Positions 1-5,561 of a DNA stretch of 7,112 bases are shown here, in pieces (within the stretch, counting starts at the first letter, position 1; each line of letters starts with the position of its first letter). Made by a program: the position numbers and the translations under genes. Origin of the DNA: Nitriliruptoraceae bacterium (GTDB lineage: Bacteria > Actinomycetota > Nitriliruptoria > Nitriliruptorales > Nitriliruptoraceae); assembly GCA_003554005.1 (NCBI GenBank), contig PWEU01000191.1, positions 1-7,112 of the forward strand, in the 5' to 3' direction. The notes below the pieces were generated by a model that made no database searches, was not told where the DNA came from, and saw only the letters and a list, made by a program, of their open reading frames with translations.

Positions 1-132
1 GAGACCGCGTCCTCCGCCGAGCCCGGGAACCGCTTCGTGACCTCGCGGAGCCGGATCGCCGGTGTCGGGCTCGTCGAGATGGTCCCGCCCCTGTGCGTGG
101 TCCGAGTGACTGTGCTGCCGGACGGAGGCTAG
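1..132 (+). CDS. 3' end of an unidentified gene (C-terminal 43 residues)
   Basis: Frame 1 is open from the window edge to a TAG at 130-132. It reads as 43 residues beginning ETASSAEPGN and ending VRVTVLPDGG. The segment has actinobacterial codon use (third positions almost all G/C). It has an alternating hydrophobic stretch (GVGLVEMVPPLCVVRVTVL) that looks like buried beta strands rather than a membrane helix. I do not recognise the family from this fragment. It lies on the same strand as pepA, but 162 bp separate its stop from the aminopeptidase start and an inverted repeat lies between, so a shared operon is not obvious. The alternative is a chance open frame of 43 codons, which is common in such GC-rich DNA; the moderate confidence reflects that. 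Confidence 0.45.
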   Translation, partial: ETASSAEPGNRFVTSRSRIAGVGLVEMVPPLCVVRVTVLPDGG

Positions 133-229
133 CCCGGTGCCGCCGCGGATGGCGCTGGCCCGACAGCACGGACGGTGGCCCTCGCGGCGCGGGACAGGGC
201 ACGGTGGCGGCGATCGCAGGCTGCCGATG

Positions 230-264
230 CCGGTCGAGCGTCGCTGGTCAGTAGGCTCGACCGG
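230..264. repeat. Perfect 10-bp inverted repeat upstream of pepA
   Basis: The arms CCGGTCGAGC (230-239) and GCTCGACCGG (255-264) are exact reverse complements separated by 15 bases. The right arm overlaps the candidate -10 hexamer TAGGCT at 252-257. It could be a regulator-binding site over the pepA promoter. It could instead form an RNA hairpin ending read-through from the upstream gene, although no T-tract follows. The stretch 133-294 otherwise shows no gene. Confidence 0.5.
252..257 (+). promoter_or_regulatory. Candidate -10 element for pepA
   Basis: TAGGCT matches the TAnnnT pattern of actinobacterial housekeeping promoters and would place the transcript start near 264, about 31 bases before the GTG at 295. 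No convincing TTGACA-like -35 lies 16-18 bp upstream, so this is a weak call. Confidence 0.3.
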
Positions 265-280
265 TCCCCACCGCCGAGCC

Positions 281-284
281 GGAG
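281..284 (+). promoter_or_regulatory. Ribosome-binding site supporting the GTG start of pepA
   Basis: GGAG lies 10 bases before the GTG at 295, a slightly long spacing. The more upstream in-frame GTG at 175 has no such motif in front of it, which favours 295 as the start. Confidence 0.5.
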
Positions 285-294
285 TCCCCCCAGC

Positions 295-1773
295 GTGTCC
301 CAGCTGCCGAACGTCCACGTCACCACCGACGCGATCACCGACCTGGCCGTGGACGTGCTGGTGGTGCCGGTCTTCCGCGGCGCGATCGAGGGCCCGGGCA
401 CCGACACCGCGCTGCGGGCCGTCGGCCTGTCCGAGGTGCCCCGGGACGCGTCCTTCCGCGGCAAGCCCGGTGAGGTCCTCCACCTCGCCGCCCCGGGCCA
501 GCCCTGGGGGCGGGTCACCCTGGTCGGCCTCGGCCGCCTGGACGAGCTCGACACCGCGATGGTGCGCCGGGCCGCCGGCGCGGCGATCCGGAGCCTGGTG
601 ACCTCGGCGACCACGGTCGCGACCACCCTGCCGCTGGTGGAGGCATCGGTCGGCTCCATCCAGGCCGCGGCCGAGGGTGCGCTGCTGGGCGCCTACCGCT
701 ACGAGGACGCCCGTGGCACCCCCTCCCCCGCTCGGCTGACCGACGTGACCCTGGTGGTGCCCTCCTCGCTGGCCGAGGGCGCCGCCGAGGCCCTGCACCT
801 CGCGGAGCTGCACGCCCGGGCCCAGTGCGTGGCCCGGGACCTGGTCAACGCCCCACCGAACCGTATGGGTCCGGAGGAGGTCGCCGCCTACGTGACCGAG
901 CTGCTCGACGACCGTGTCGAGGTGGAGGTCTGGGACGAGGAGCGGCTGCGCGCCGAGCGCTGCGCCGGCCTGCTGTCGGTCGCCGACGGCTCGGCCCGGC
1001 CCCCGCGGCTGGTGCGGCTGCGCTACCGGCCCGCCAACCCGGTGGCCTCGGTGTCGCTGGTCGGCAAGGGCATCACCTTCGACTCCGGCGGGATCTCGCT
1101 CAAGCGCCCCTCCACCCTGATGGACGCGATGAAGGGCGACATGGGCGGGGTCGCCGCGATCGTCGGGGTGTTCGCGGCGCTACCCGACAGCCGCGTGCGC
1201 GTCGAGGTCCACGCTGAGCTCTGCCTGGCCGAGAACATGCCCAGCGGCTCGGCGACCCGCCCCTCCGACGTCGTCACCTACCGCGACGGCACCACCGTCG
1301 AGGTGCTCAACACCGACGCCGAGGGGCGGCTGGTGCTGGCGGACGGGCTGATCCTGGCCGCGGAGTCCGACGTGGACGCGATCGTCGACGTGGCGACGCT
1401 GACCGGTGCGGTCTCCGCCGCGATCGGCCGGCACGCCATCGGGGTGTTCGCCAACGACGACGACCTCCTGCGCCAGCTGCTCACCGCCGGCGAGGAGGCC
1501 GGGGAGCCCAGCTGGCACCTCCCGCTGTGGGAGGAGCTGAGCGAGGGGCTCGAGTCCGACGTGGCCGACCTGCGCAACATCGGCGACAAGGAGCAGGGCG
1601 CCGGCGCCAGCGTCGGCGGGCTGTTCCTGCGTCACTTCGTGGACGGCACCCCGTGGGCGCACCTGGACATCGCGGGCGCGTCGTGGCGCAACAGCGAGCG
1701 CGACCACCTCAGCAAGCAGGGCACCGGCGTGCCGGCGCGCACGCTGCTGTGCTGGCTGGAGCAGGCCGGCTGA
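295..1773 (+). CDS. pepA: Leucyl aminopeptidase (cytosol aminopeptidase, peptidase family M17)
   Basis: A cytoplasmic two-metal exopeptidase that removes N-terminal residues, preferably Leu, from peptides during protein turnover. The N-terminal domain (about residues 1-170) binds no metal. The catalytic domain begins near a typical RDLVNAPPN segment. The metal and active-site residues are all visible: K258 and D263 in VGKGITFDSGG, catalytic K270, D282 in KGDMGG, D341 and E343 in NTDAEGRLVL, and R345 as the bicarbonate-site Arg. The C-terminal WAHLDIAG motif is also family-typical. Length is 492 aa, usual for M17. The frame is open back to a GTG at 175, but those 40 extra residues are Arg/Ser/Pro-rich with no family character. 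The GTG at 295 has a GGAG ahead and gives the expected N-terminus (MSQLPNVHV). The gene faces a convergent usp gene 65 bp downstream. The family assignment is very secure; leucine preference is inferred from family. Confidence 0.96.
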   Translation: MSQLPNVHVTTDAITDLAVDVLVVPVFRGAIEGPGTDTALRAVGLSEVPRDASFRGKPGEVLHLAAPGQPWGRVTLVGLGRLDELDTAMVRRAAGAAIRSLVTSATTVATTLPLVEASVGSIQAAAEGALLGAYRYEDARGTPSPARLTDVTLVVPSSLAEGAAEALHLAELHARAQCVARDLVNAPPNRMGPEEVAAYVTELLDDRVEVEVWDEERLRAERCAGLLSVADGSARPPRLVRLRYRPANPVASVSLVGKGITFDSGGISLKRPSTLMDAMKGDMGGVAAIVGVFAALPDSRVRVEVHAELCLAENMPSGSATRPSDVVTYRDGTTVEVLNTDAEGRLVLADGLILAAESDVDAIVDVATLTGAVSAAIGRHAIGVFANDDDLLRQLLTAGEEAGEPSWHLPLWEELSEGLESDVADLRNIGDKEQGAGASVGGLFLRHFVDGTPWAHLDIAGASWRNSERDHLSKQGTGVPARTLLCWLEQAG

Positions 1774-1784
1774 TCGCAGCTGGT

Positions 1785-1803
1785 CGGCCAGGCCGGCTGG
1801 TCG
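1785..1803 (+). terminator. Candidate hairpin terminator between convergent pepA and usp
   Basis: CGGCCAG (1785-1791) pairs with CTGGTCG (1797-1803) around a 5-base loop, with one G-T wobble. It starts 11 bases after the pepA stop. There is no T-tract, which is common for actinobacterial terminators. It could serve both convergent transcripts. The 10-mer AGGCCGGCTG occurs at both 1763-1772 and 1790-1799, so the hairpin may have arisen from a small duplication of the pepA 3' end. Confidence 0.4.
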
Positions 1804-1838
1804 GCGGGTCGACGACGCTCAGGTGCGGGCCCGTCCGG

Positions 1839-2792
1839 TCACGAAGGCGTGCCGACGCTGGCGAGCACAGGCCACCGGCTGCGCTGCAGCAGCTGCCGGG
1901 TGACGTTGGTGGGCTCACGGCCGATGCGCTCACCGACCGGTGCCGCGATCAGCACCGGCTCCTCGAGCTCGTCGGCGAAGGTCAGCAGCGCCGAGGCGGG
2001 GTTGGTCCCGTGCAGGGTCCGTGCCGTGGCCTCGACGCCCATGCCGAGCAGCGTGGCGACGAGCTCGTCGAGCTCCCCGTCCGTCCGGGTCTGGCCGGCC
2101 AGCATCCTCTCCAGCGACGACATCGGCGGTGCTACCCGCACCGCGGTGATCTCCGCACCGGTCGCCTGGCTCCAGGCGGCGACCAGCGGCAGGGTGCCCG
2201 GCGGCAGCATCGACCCGGCGGCGAGCAGGATCGAGCGGGCGGGGTAGGCAGCCTGCGACCGGTCCAGCTGCGGCCCGACGGCCAGCACCGGGCAGGGTGC
2301 GCGTTCCAGGAGCGACTCGGTGGTGCTGCCGAGCAGCTGGCGGTGCAGGCCGCTGCGGGCGCGGGCCGCCAGGCAGATCATCGGGTCGCGCTTCTTCGCC
2401 ACGTAGGTGCGCAGCCCGTCGACGACCGTCCGGGCCGACAGGATGGCGTCCACGTCGCCGGCATCGTCGACGAGGCCGACCACGTCCTGCTCTGTCGGGC
2501 TGGTGACCGGACGCCGGCGTGCGCTCCAGGTCGACTTCGCCCACGATGGGGTCTGGACGTGGCCCATCAGCGACAGGGCGTCCTCGTGAATCGCGCGGGC
2601 GTCCGACAGCGACGAGGGCTTGGTCACCGACACCTTGACGCGGTGCACGGATGCCTTGAACGGTGCAGCGACGGACCGGGCGACCACCAGCCCCATGCGA
2701 GCGAGCTCGCTGTCGTCCATCGCGACGACCAGGTTGCGGGGCACGACCACCGTGTGCTGGTCCTGCTGGCTCGTGAGCGGTCGAGGATCCAT
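1839..2792 (-). CDS. Tandem-domain universal stress protein (UspA superfamily)
   Basis: The 317-residue protein has two Usp folds. The first spans about residues 18-173, from NLVVAMDDSE to CPVLAVG. The second spans about 185-315, from ARSILLAAG to WPVLASVG. Cytoplasmic Usp proteins bind ATP or AMP and modulate survival under starvation, hypoxia or oxidative stress. Domain 1 keeps a recognisable loop (SGLHRQLLGSTTE, with G155-S156) and the usual APCPVLAVG strand, although the early glycine of the G-x2-G-x9-G(S/T) motif is not evident. In domain 2 the G(S/T) pair aligns with T295-N296, so nucleotide binding there is doubtful. The ATG at 2792 is preceded by GGGGGAG with 8 bases of spacing, a strong ribosome-binding site. 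The gene is monocistronic: convergent with pepA and divergent from the vWA gene. A stress-inducible promoter is likely but only inferred. The specific physiological role cannot be read from the sequence. Confidence 0.9.
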   Translation of the reverse strand: MDPRPLTSQQDQHTVVVPRNLVVAMDDSELARMGLVVARSVAAPFKASVHRVKVSVTKPSSLSDARAIHEDALSLMGHVQTPSWAKSTWSARRRPVTSPTEQDVVGLVDDAGDVDAILSARTVVDGLRTYVAKKRDPMICLAARARSGLHRQLLGSTTESLLERAPCPVLAVGPQLDRSQAAYPARSILLAAGSMLPPGTLPLVAAWSQATGAEITAVRVAPPMSSLERMLAGQTRTDGELDELVATLLGMGVEATARTLHGTNPASALLTFADELEEPVLIAAPVGERIGREPTNVTRQLLQRSRWPVLASVGTPS

Positions 2793-2837
2793 GTCACCAG
2801 CTCCCCCGGCGCGTGCGCCGAGCGCGCCGATACGGCA

Positions 2838-2843
2838 ACTCTA
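2838..2843 (-). promoter_or_regulatory. Candidate -10 element for the usp gene
   Basis: On the minus strand TAGAGT fits TAnnnT and would start the transcript near 2831, leaving a leader of about 39 bases before the ATG at 2792. A hexamer TTCCCC sits 17 bp further upstream (2861-2866) but matches TTGACA at only three positions, as expected for a promoter needing an activator. Confidence 0.4.
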
Positions 2844-2866
2844 CGTGGCCGCACGCACGTGGGGAA

Positions 2867-2880
2867 GGACCATCTGGCCC
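2867..2880. promoter_or_regulatory. Candidate operator: near-perfect inverted repeat upstream of usp
   Basis: GGACCA-TC-TGGCCC is a two-fold symmetric 14-mer with one mismatch between the arms. It lies just upstream of the weak -35 position of the usp promoter candidate, where activators usually bind. Read on the minus strand (GGGCCAGATGGTCC) it loosely resembles the DosR/DevR box GGGACTWWAGTCCC that controls many actinobacterial usp genes, but only 8 of 14 positions match. The regulator is therefore not identified. Confidence 0.3.
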
Positions 2881-2927
2881 CAGCTGGCCGCCGGCAGGGG
2901 CGGAAGCCTCCGGACCGCCAGCTGGCC
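2880..2927. repeat. Two copies of a CCAGCTGGCC motif in the divergent intergenic region
   Basis: The 10-mer CCAGCTGGCC occurs at 2880-2889 and again at 2918-2927, each built on the palindrome CCAGCTGG. The second copy extends to a perfect 10-bp palindrome, GCCAGCTGGC (2917-2926). A spacing of 38 bp start to start is close to whole helical turns. Both follow a GGACC sequence (2867-2871 and 2912-2916). They may be further binding sites for a regulator of the divergent promoters, or simple GC-rich redundancy. Confidence 0.35.
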
Positions 2928-2951
2928 ACGATCGGCGCAACACCCACCGCG

Positions 2952-2980
2952 TTGCCCGCGCCCGCGCCGGTCCCTAGCCT
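2952..2980 (+). promoter_or_regulatory. Promoter of the vWA gene (-35 TTGCCC, 17-bp spacer, -10 TAGCCT)
   Basis: TTGCCC (2952-2957) matches TTGACA at four of six positions. It is exactly 17 bp from TAGCCT (2975-2980), which fits TAnnnT. This is the best housekeeping-sigma promoter in the window. It predicts a start near 2987 and an 84-base leader before the ATG at 3071. A short inverted repeat, GCAAC (2937-2941) with GTTGC (2951-2955), overlaps the -35 and could be a repressor site. Confidence 0.55.
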
Positions 2981-3005
2981 CGGAAGATGCGGGGTGCCGC
3001 ACCTG

Positions 3006-3022
3006 CGGACCGCTGCGGTCCG
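3006..3022. promoter_or_regulatory. Perfect 17-bp palindrome in the vWA gene leader
   Basis: CGGACCGC-T-GCGGTCCG has 8-bp arms with no mismatch around one central base. It lies about 20-36 bases after the predicted transcript start, so a bound repressor would act as a roadblock. The one-base centre makes an RNA hairpin less favourable unless inner pairs open. The same bases can be read as a 10-bp tandem repeat of CTGCGG(A/T)CC. Confidence 0.45.
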
Positions 3023-3057
3023 GTGTCGGCGGGAGCGGCCGCAGTTCGAACCGGGAC

Positions 3058-3063
3058 GGGAGG
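3058..3063 (+). promoter_or_regulatory. Ribosome-binding site deciding the vWA gene start
   Basis: GGGAGG lies 7 bases before the ATG at 3071. The frame stays open upstream to an ATG at 2987, but that codon coincides with the predicted transcript start and has no ribosome-binding site. Translation from 3071 also places a basic n-region directly ahead of the signal-peptide core. Confidence 0.75.
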
Positions 3064-3070
3064 CGTCGAC

Positions 3071-4315
3071 ATGGGGCGGTGGCCGCGCCATCATCGGAGC
3101 TCCACCCATCGGGCCCCCCGACCGCATCGCGGGTGGTCGACCGGCGTCGCCATCCTCGCGACAGGGTTGCTGCTCGCTGGCCCTCTAACGCTGGCCGTGC
3201 CAGGTTGGGCGGTCGACGACGACCAGGACGACGGTCTGTCCATCTCCGGAGCCCGGGTCGACGACTACCCCGAGGTCAGCGTGACGGTCAACGCCCGCCG
3301 CGGCGTGATCGACCCGGCTGCCGCCGAGGATGCCTTCGTGCTGCTGGAGAACGGGCAGGAACGCGACGTCGCGGTCCAGCGCCTCGACAGCGAGGACCTC
3401 GAGGTGGCGCTGATCATCGACACCTCCGGGAGCATGGAGGGCGCCCCGCTGGCGGCGGCCCAGCAGGCCGCGCAGGAGTTCGTTGAGAGCATGCCCGCAG
3501 TGGTCCAGCTGTCGGTGATCGAGTTCAGCACCACCGCCAGCCTGCGCAGCGACTTCACGGATGACCGTGAGGAGACCGGCGACGCGCTGACGGGGCTGAG
3601 CGCCGGCGGCTGGACCGCGCTGTACGACGCGATCGAACTCGCCCTGGACCTGTTCGACGACCGCGACAGCGACGGGCAGGCCATCGTGGTCCTCACCGAC
3701 GGTGGCGACAACCGCAGCAGCACGACCCTGGACGAGCTCACCGAGCGGCTCGCCGACGGGGCCGAGGTCCTGCACCTCGTGGAGCTGATCACCACCGACC
3801 GCCCGGTGCCCCGCGAGCGGTTCGGACGCGACGACCCCGACATCGATGAGCAGGACCTGGAGGCCCTGCGGTCGCTGGCCAGTGCCGCCGACCAGGGTTT
3901 CGTCGCCTCCCCGACCGACCTGGATGACATCAGTGCCGTCTACGCCGACATCGCTGCGAGCCTGATGAACCAGTACGAGCTGACCTACACCTCCGAGGCC
4001 TTCGACGAGGCGACGGTCGAGGTCCGCCTCACCCAGGACGACGGGGAGGTCACGGGGACCCGCGCCGTCGAGCTGCCACCCTCCCCCGAGGAGCCGGAGG
4101 AACCGGAGGCGCCGGCAGAGGAACCCGAGGAGGAGTCGATCCCGGAAGAGCCCGAGCCCCTGGACGAGGAGCCGGCAGCAGCCGTCGAGGAGTCGTCCCC
4201 CTTCGCCGACCTGCTGGACGAGCCCTGGGGGCTGTGGACCATCGTCGCCGCGATCGTGGTCGGTATCGCCTTCCTGATCTTCTACATCCGCGGCATGCCG
4301 AGCCTGCGCGCCTAG
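3071..4315 (+). CDS. Exported, C-terminally membrane-anchored von Willebrand factor A domain protein
   Basis: The 414-residue protein has a signal peptide: an Arg/His-rich n-region (residues 1-20), a hydrophobic core (about 24-43), and probable cleavage after A47 (PGWA before VDDD). A short beta-rich segment follows (about 52-105), then a vWA domain (about 112-330). Its metal-ion-dependent adhesion site is complete: D117-x-S119-x-S121, T182 (GGWTALYD) and D210 (LTDGGDN). These domains bind protein ligands through a divalent cation. A Glu/Pro-rich stalk (about 336-384) leads to one transmembrane helix (about 388-406) and a tiny cytoplasmic tail, so most of the protein should face outside. In related actinobacteria such proteins often neighbour type II/Tad-like secretion F genes; none is visible here. 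It stands alone, convergent with a Lon-like protease gene 52 bp away. Its ligand is unknown. The domain call is secure; the adhesion or scaffold role is inferred. Confidence 0.92.
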   Translation: MGRWPRHHRSSTHRAPRPHRGWSTGVAILATGLLLAGPLTLAVPGWAVDDDQDDGLSISGARVDDYPEVSVTVNARRGVIDPAAAEDAFVLLENGQERDVAVQRLDSEDLEVALIIDTSGSMEGAPLAAAQQAAQEFVESMPAVVQLSVIEFSTTASLRSDFTDDREETGDALTGLSAGGWTALYDAIELALDLFDDRDSDGQAIVVLTDGGDNRSSTTLDELTERLADGAEVLHLVELITTDRPVPRERFGRDDPDIDEQDLEALRSLASAADQGFVASPTDLDDISAVYADIAASLMNQYELTYTSEAFDEATVEVRLTQDDGEVTGTRAVELPPSPEEPEEPEAPAEEPEEESIPEEPEPLDEEPAAAVEESSPFADLLDEPWGLWTIVAAIVVGIAFLIFYIRGMPSLRA

Positions 4316-4334
4316 CGCTTCTGCGTCCAGAGCA

Positions 4335-4354
4335 CCGGCGAGCCCGACCGCCGG
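4335..4354. terminator. Bidirectional hairpin terminator between vWA and Lon-like genes
   Basis: CCGGCG (4335-4340) and CGCCGG (4349-4354) form a perfect 6-bp GC stem around an 8-base loop. The hairpin lies in the middle of the 52-bp gap between two convergent stop codons. There is no T-tract on either side. Its position argues for termination of both transcripts. Confidence 0.5.
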
Positions 4355-4367
4355 CGGACCTCATGCC

Positions 4368-5372
4368 TCAGGCCGTCGGCCCGGTGAGCCACTCGATCGC
4401 CTCGGCCAGGGTCGTGACCGGCACGAGCGCCATGCCGCGCGCGTCGAACCCCTCCAGGATGAGCTCCTGGGAGGCCGGGAAGAACAGCACGTCGGCGCCG
4501 GCCCGCCGCGCCGCCTCGGCCTTGGCCTTCAGCCCGCCGATCGCCACCACGGTGCCGTCGCCGCGGATCCCCCCGGTGCCGGCGATGTGGCGGCCGGCCG
4601 CGAGGTCACCCTCGGCCACGTGGGCGTAGGTCGTCAACGCGACCATCAGCCCGTGGGAGCTGCCGAGGGAGAGCTCCCGGAACCAGTCGGCCGGGAGCAC
4701 CTCGGTCACCGCGAACGCGATCCGGGCGTCCAGCGTCTGCGGTGCGGTGTCCAGGGTCCGCACCACCCGGTAGGGCAGGGTGTGCTCGCCACGCTCGACC
4801 ACGAAGGCGCCCGAGGTGGCGGTCTGGAAGCTCAGCTGCTCCGGCCCGCCGACGGCAACCTGCTCGCCCTCGACCGCTTCCGGGATCGGCTCGCGAGCAC
4901 TGGCACGCTCCCAGGCCTCCCTGTCGGTGAGCGCGATCCCCTCGAGCTGGGTGATCACCGCCCGCTCCGGCAGCCCCTCGATGAGCGGCTCGTAGACCTC
5001 GACCAGCAGCCCCAGCGGGATGTCCACGCCGGCGTGGCGCAGGCCGACCGCGGCTGCGGCGGGCTCGGCCAGGGCCGGGCGCAGCGTCATCGACTCCGCA
5101 CGCAGGTCGACCGGCGGCCGGTCGGGGGGGATCACGGCGTCACGGAGCACCTCGCCGACCAGTGCGGGCCGGCCCACGGCCAGCCAGGTCCAGCGGCCCG
5201 GTGGGTCCACGACCTGGCCGTCGACCTGCAGGCGGCCGCTGAGCCGCCACGCCGTGCCCGGCGGGTCCTCCGAGACCACGTGCAGCCACGGGACCGGGAG
5301 GAGCAGCAGGAGCAGCACGACGAGGGCCGCACGCAGCGGCCACCGTCGCCGAGCGGTCCGACGTCCACCCAT
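4368..5372 (-). CDS. Membrane-anchored Lon-type Ser-Lys protease (YlbL-like, S16 family)
   Basis: This 334-residue protein has an Arg-rich N-terminus and one hydrophobic helix (about residues 13-33), so the rest should lie outside the membrane. The C-terminal third is a Lon proteolytic domain. The catalytic Ser is S239 in GSSHG, where Lon and YlbL have GPSAG. The catalytic Lys is K282 in AIGGLKAK. Their spacing of 43 residues equals that of S679 and K722 in E. coli Lon. There is no ATPase domain, as in YlbL-family proteins, which carry a PDZ domain instead. Here the middle region (about 105-195) only vaguely recalls PDZ (AVITQLEGIALTDREAW) and may be degenerate. Length is normal for the family. 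The ATG at 5372 follows GAGG with 5 bases of spacing. The gene is on the same strand as the signal peptidase but 189 bp downstream, behind its own promoter candidate and two hairpins. Its substrate is unknown; YlbL-like enzymes are linked to cell-envelope proteolysis. Confidence 0.88.
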   Translation of the reverse strand: MGGRRTARRRWPLRAALVVLLLLLLPVPWLHVVSEDPPGTAWRLSGRLQVDGQVVDPPGRWTWLAVGRPALVGEVLRDAVIPPDRPPVDLRAESMTLRPALAEPAAAAVGLRHAGVDIPLGLLVEVYEPLIEGLPERAVITQLEGIALTDREAWERASAREPIPEAVEGEQVAVGGPEQLSFQTATSGAFVVERGEHTLPYRVVRTLDTAPQTLDARIAFAVTEVLPADWFRELSLGSSHGLMVALTTYAHVAEGDLAAGRHIAGTGGIRGDGTVVAIGGLKAKAEAARRAGADVLFFPASQELILEGFDARGMALVPVTTLAEAIEWLTGPTA

Positions 5373-5452
5373 GGAAGCCTCACACGGTCAGGGTCTGCGG
5401 GTCGGCCGATCCCGCGGCGTCACCGCGCTCCCCCGTCGGCTGTCCCACCCCC

Positions 5453-5458
5453 ACGATA
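5453..5458 (-). promoter_or_regulatory. Candidate -10 element for the Lon-like protease gene
   Basis: On the minus strand TATCGT fits TAnnnT and predicts a start near 5446, giving a leader of about 74 bases. No good -35 is present at 16-18 bp: TTCGGA at 5473-5478 matches at three positions but is only 14 bp away. The leader also holds a CGCGG/CCGCG hairpin (5413-5427). Confidence 0.4.
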
Positions 5459-5463
5459 CCCAA

Positions 5464-5476
5464 CGGACAGTGTCCG
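5464..5476. promoter_or_regulatory. Palindromic operator candidate in the Lon-like gene promoter
   Basis: CGGACA-G-TGTCCG is a perfect inverted repeat with 6-bp arms and one central base. It lies between the candidate -10 (5453-5458) and where a -35 should be, the classic place for a repressor to block RNA polymerase. The size and form suit a dimeric helix-turn-helix repressor such as a TetR-type protein. No regulator gene lies in the window. Confidence 0.45.
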
Positions 5477-5493
5477 AACGGCCACCATCTCCC

Positions 5494-5530
5494 GCTTCTT
5501 CTGAAGCTCCTCGCCGGGGCGGACGCCCCG
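5494..5530 (-). terminator. Two tandem hairpins after the signal peptidase gene
   Basis: Downstream of the stop at 5562, the minus-strand transcript first meets CGGGGC/GCCCCG (5515-5530; 6-bp perfect stem, 4-base loop). It then meets GCTTC/GAAGC (5494-5507; 5-bp perfect stem, 4-base loop). Neither has a T-tract. Together they probably end the signal-peptidase transcript before the Lon-like gene promoter, but partial read-through is possible. Confidence 0.45.
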
Positions 5531-5561
5531 TCGCGCCAAGCCGGCAGACAGACATCGCCGC

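Noticed and set aside
175..294. A 40-residue N-terminal extension of pepA from an upstream GTG
   Set aside because: The segment is Arg/Ser/Pro-rich, has no ribosome-binding site and would span the inverted repeat and -10 candidate. M17 proteins normally begin as seen from 295.
3041..3056. GCAGTTCGAACCGG resembling a tRNA T-arm, a possible tRNA remnant or attachment site
   Set aside because: No acceptor, D or anticodon arms can be drawn around it, and no integrase or second copy is present. TTCGAA is a simple palindrome.
2987..3070. Earlier ATG start for the vWA protein
   Set aside because: It coincides with the predicted transcript start, lacks a ribosome-binding site, and would put 28 extra residues in front of a normal signal peptide. 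GGGAGG clearly marks 3071.
1527..3188. A 553-codon forward open frame across the pepA end, usp and the intergenic region
   Set aside because: It is antisense to a clear Usp gene and out of frame with pepA. It reads as Arg/Gly/Gln-rich nonsense, as expected of GC-rich shadow frames.
4587..5504. A 305-codon forward open frame opposite the Lon-like gene
   Set aside because: It is the complement of a convincing protease with catalytic motifs, and its own translation has no recognisable domain.
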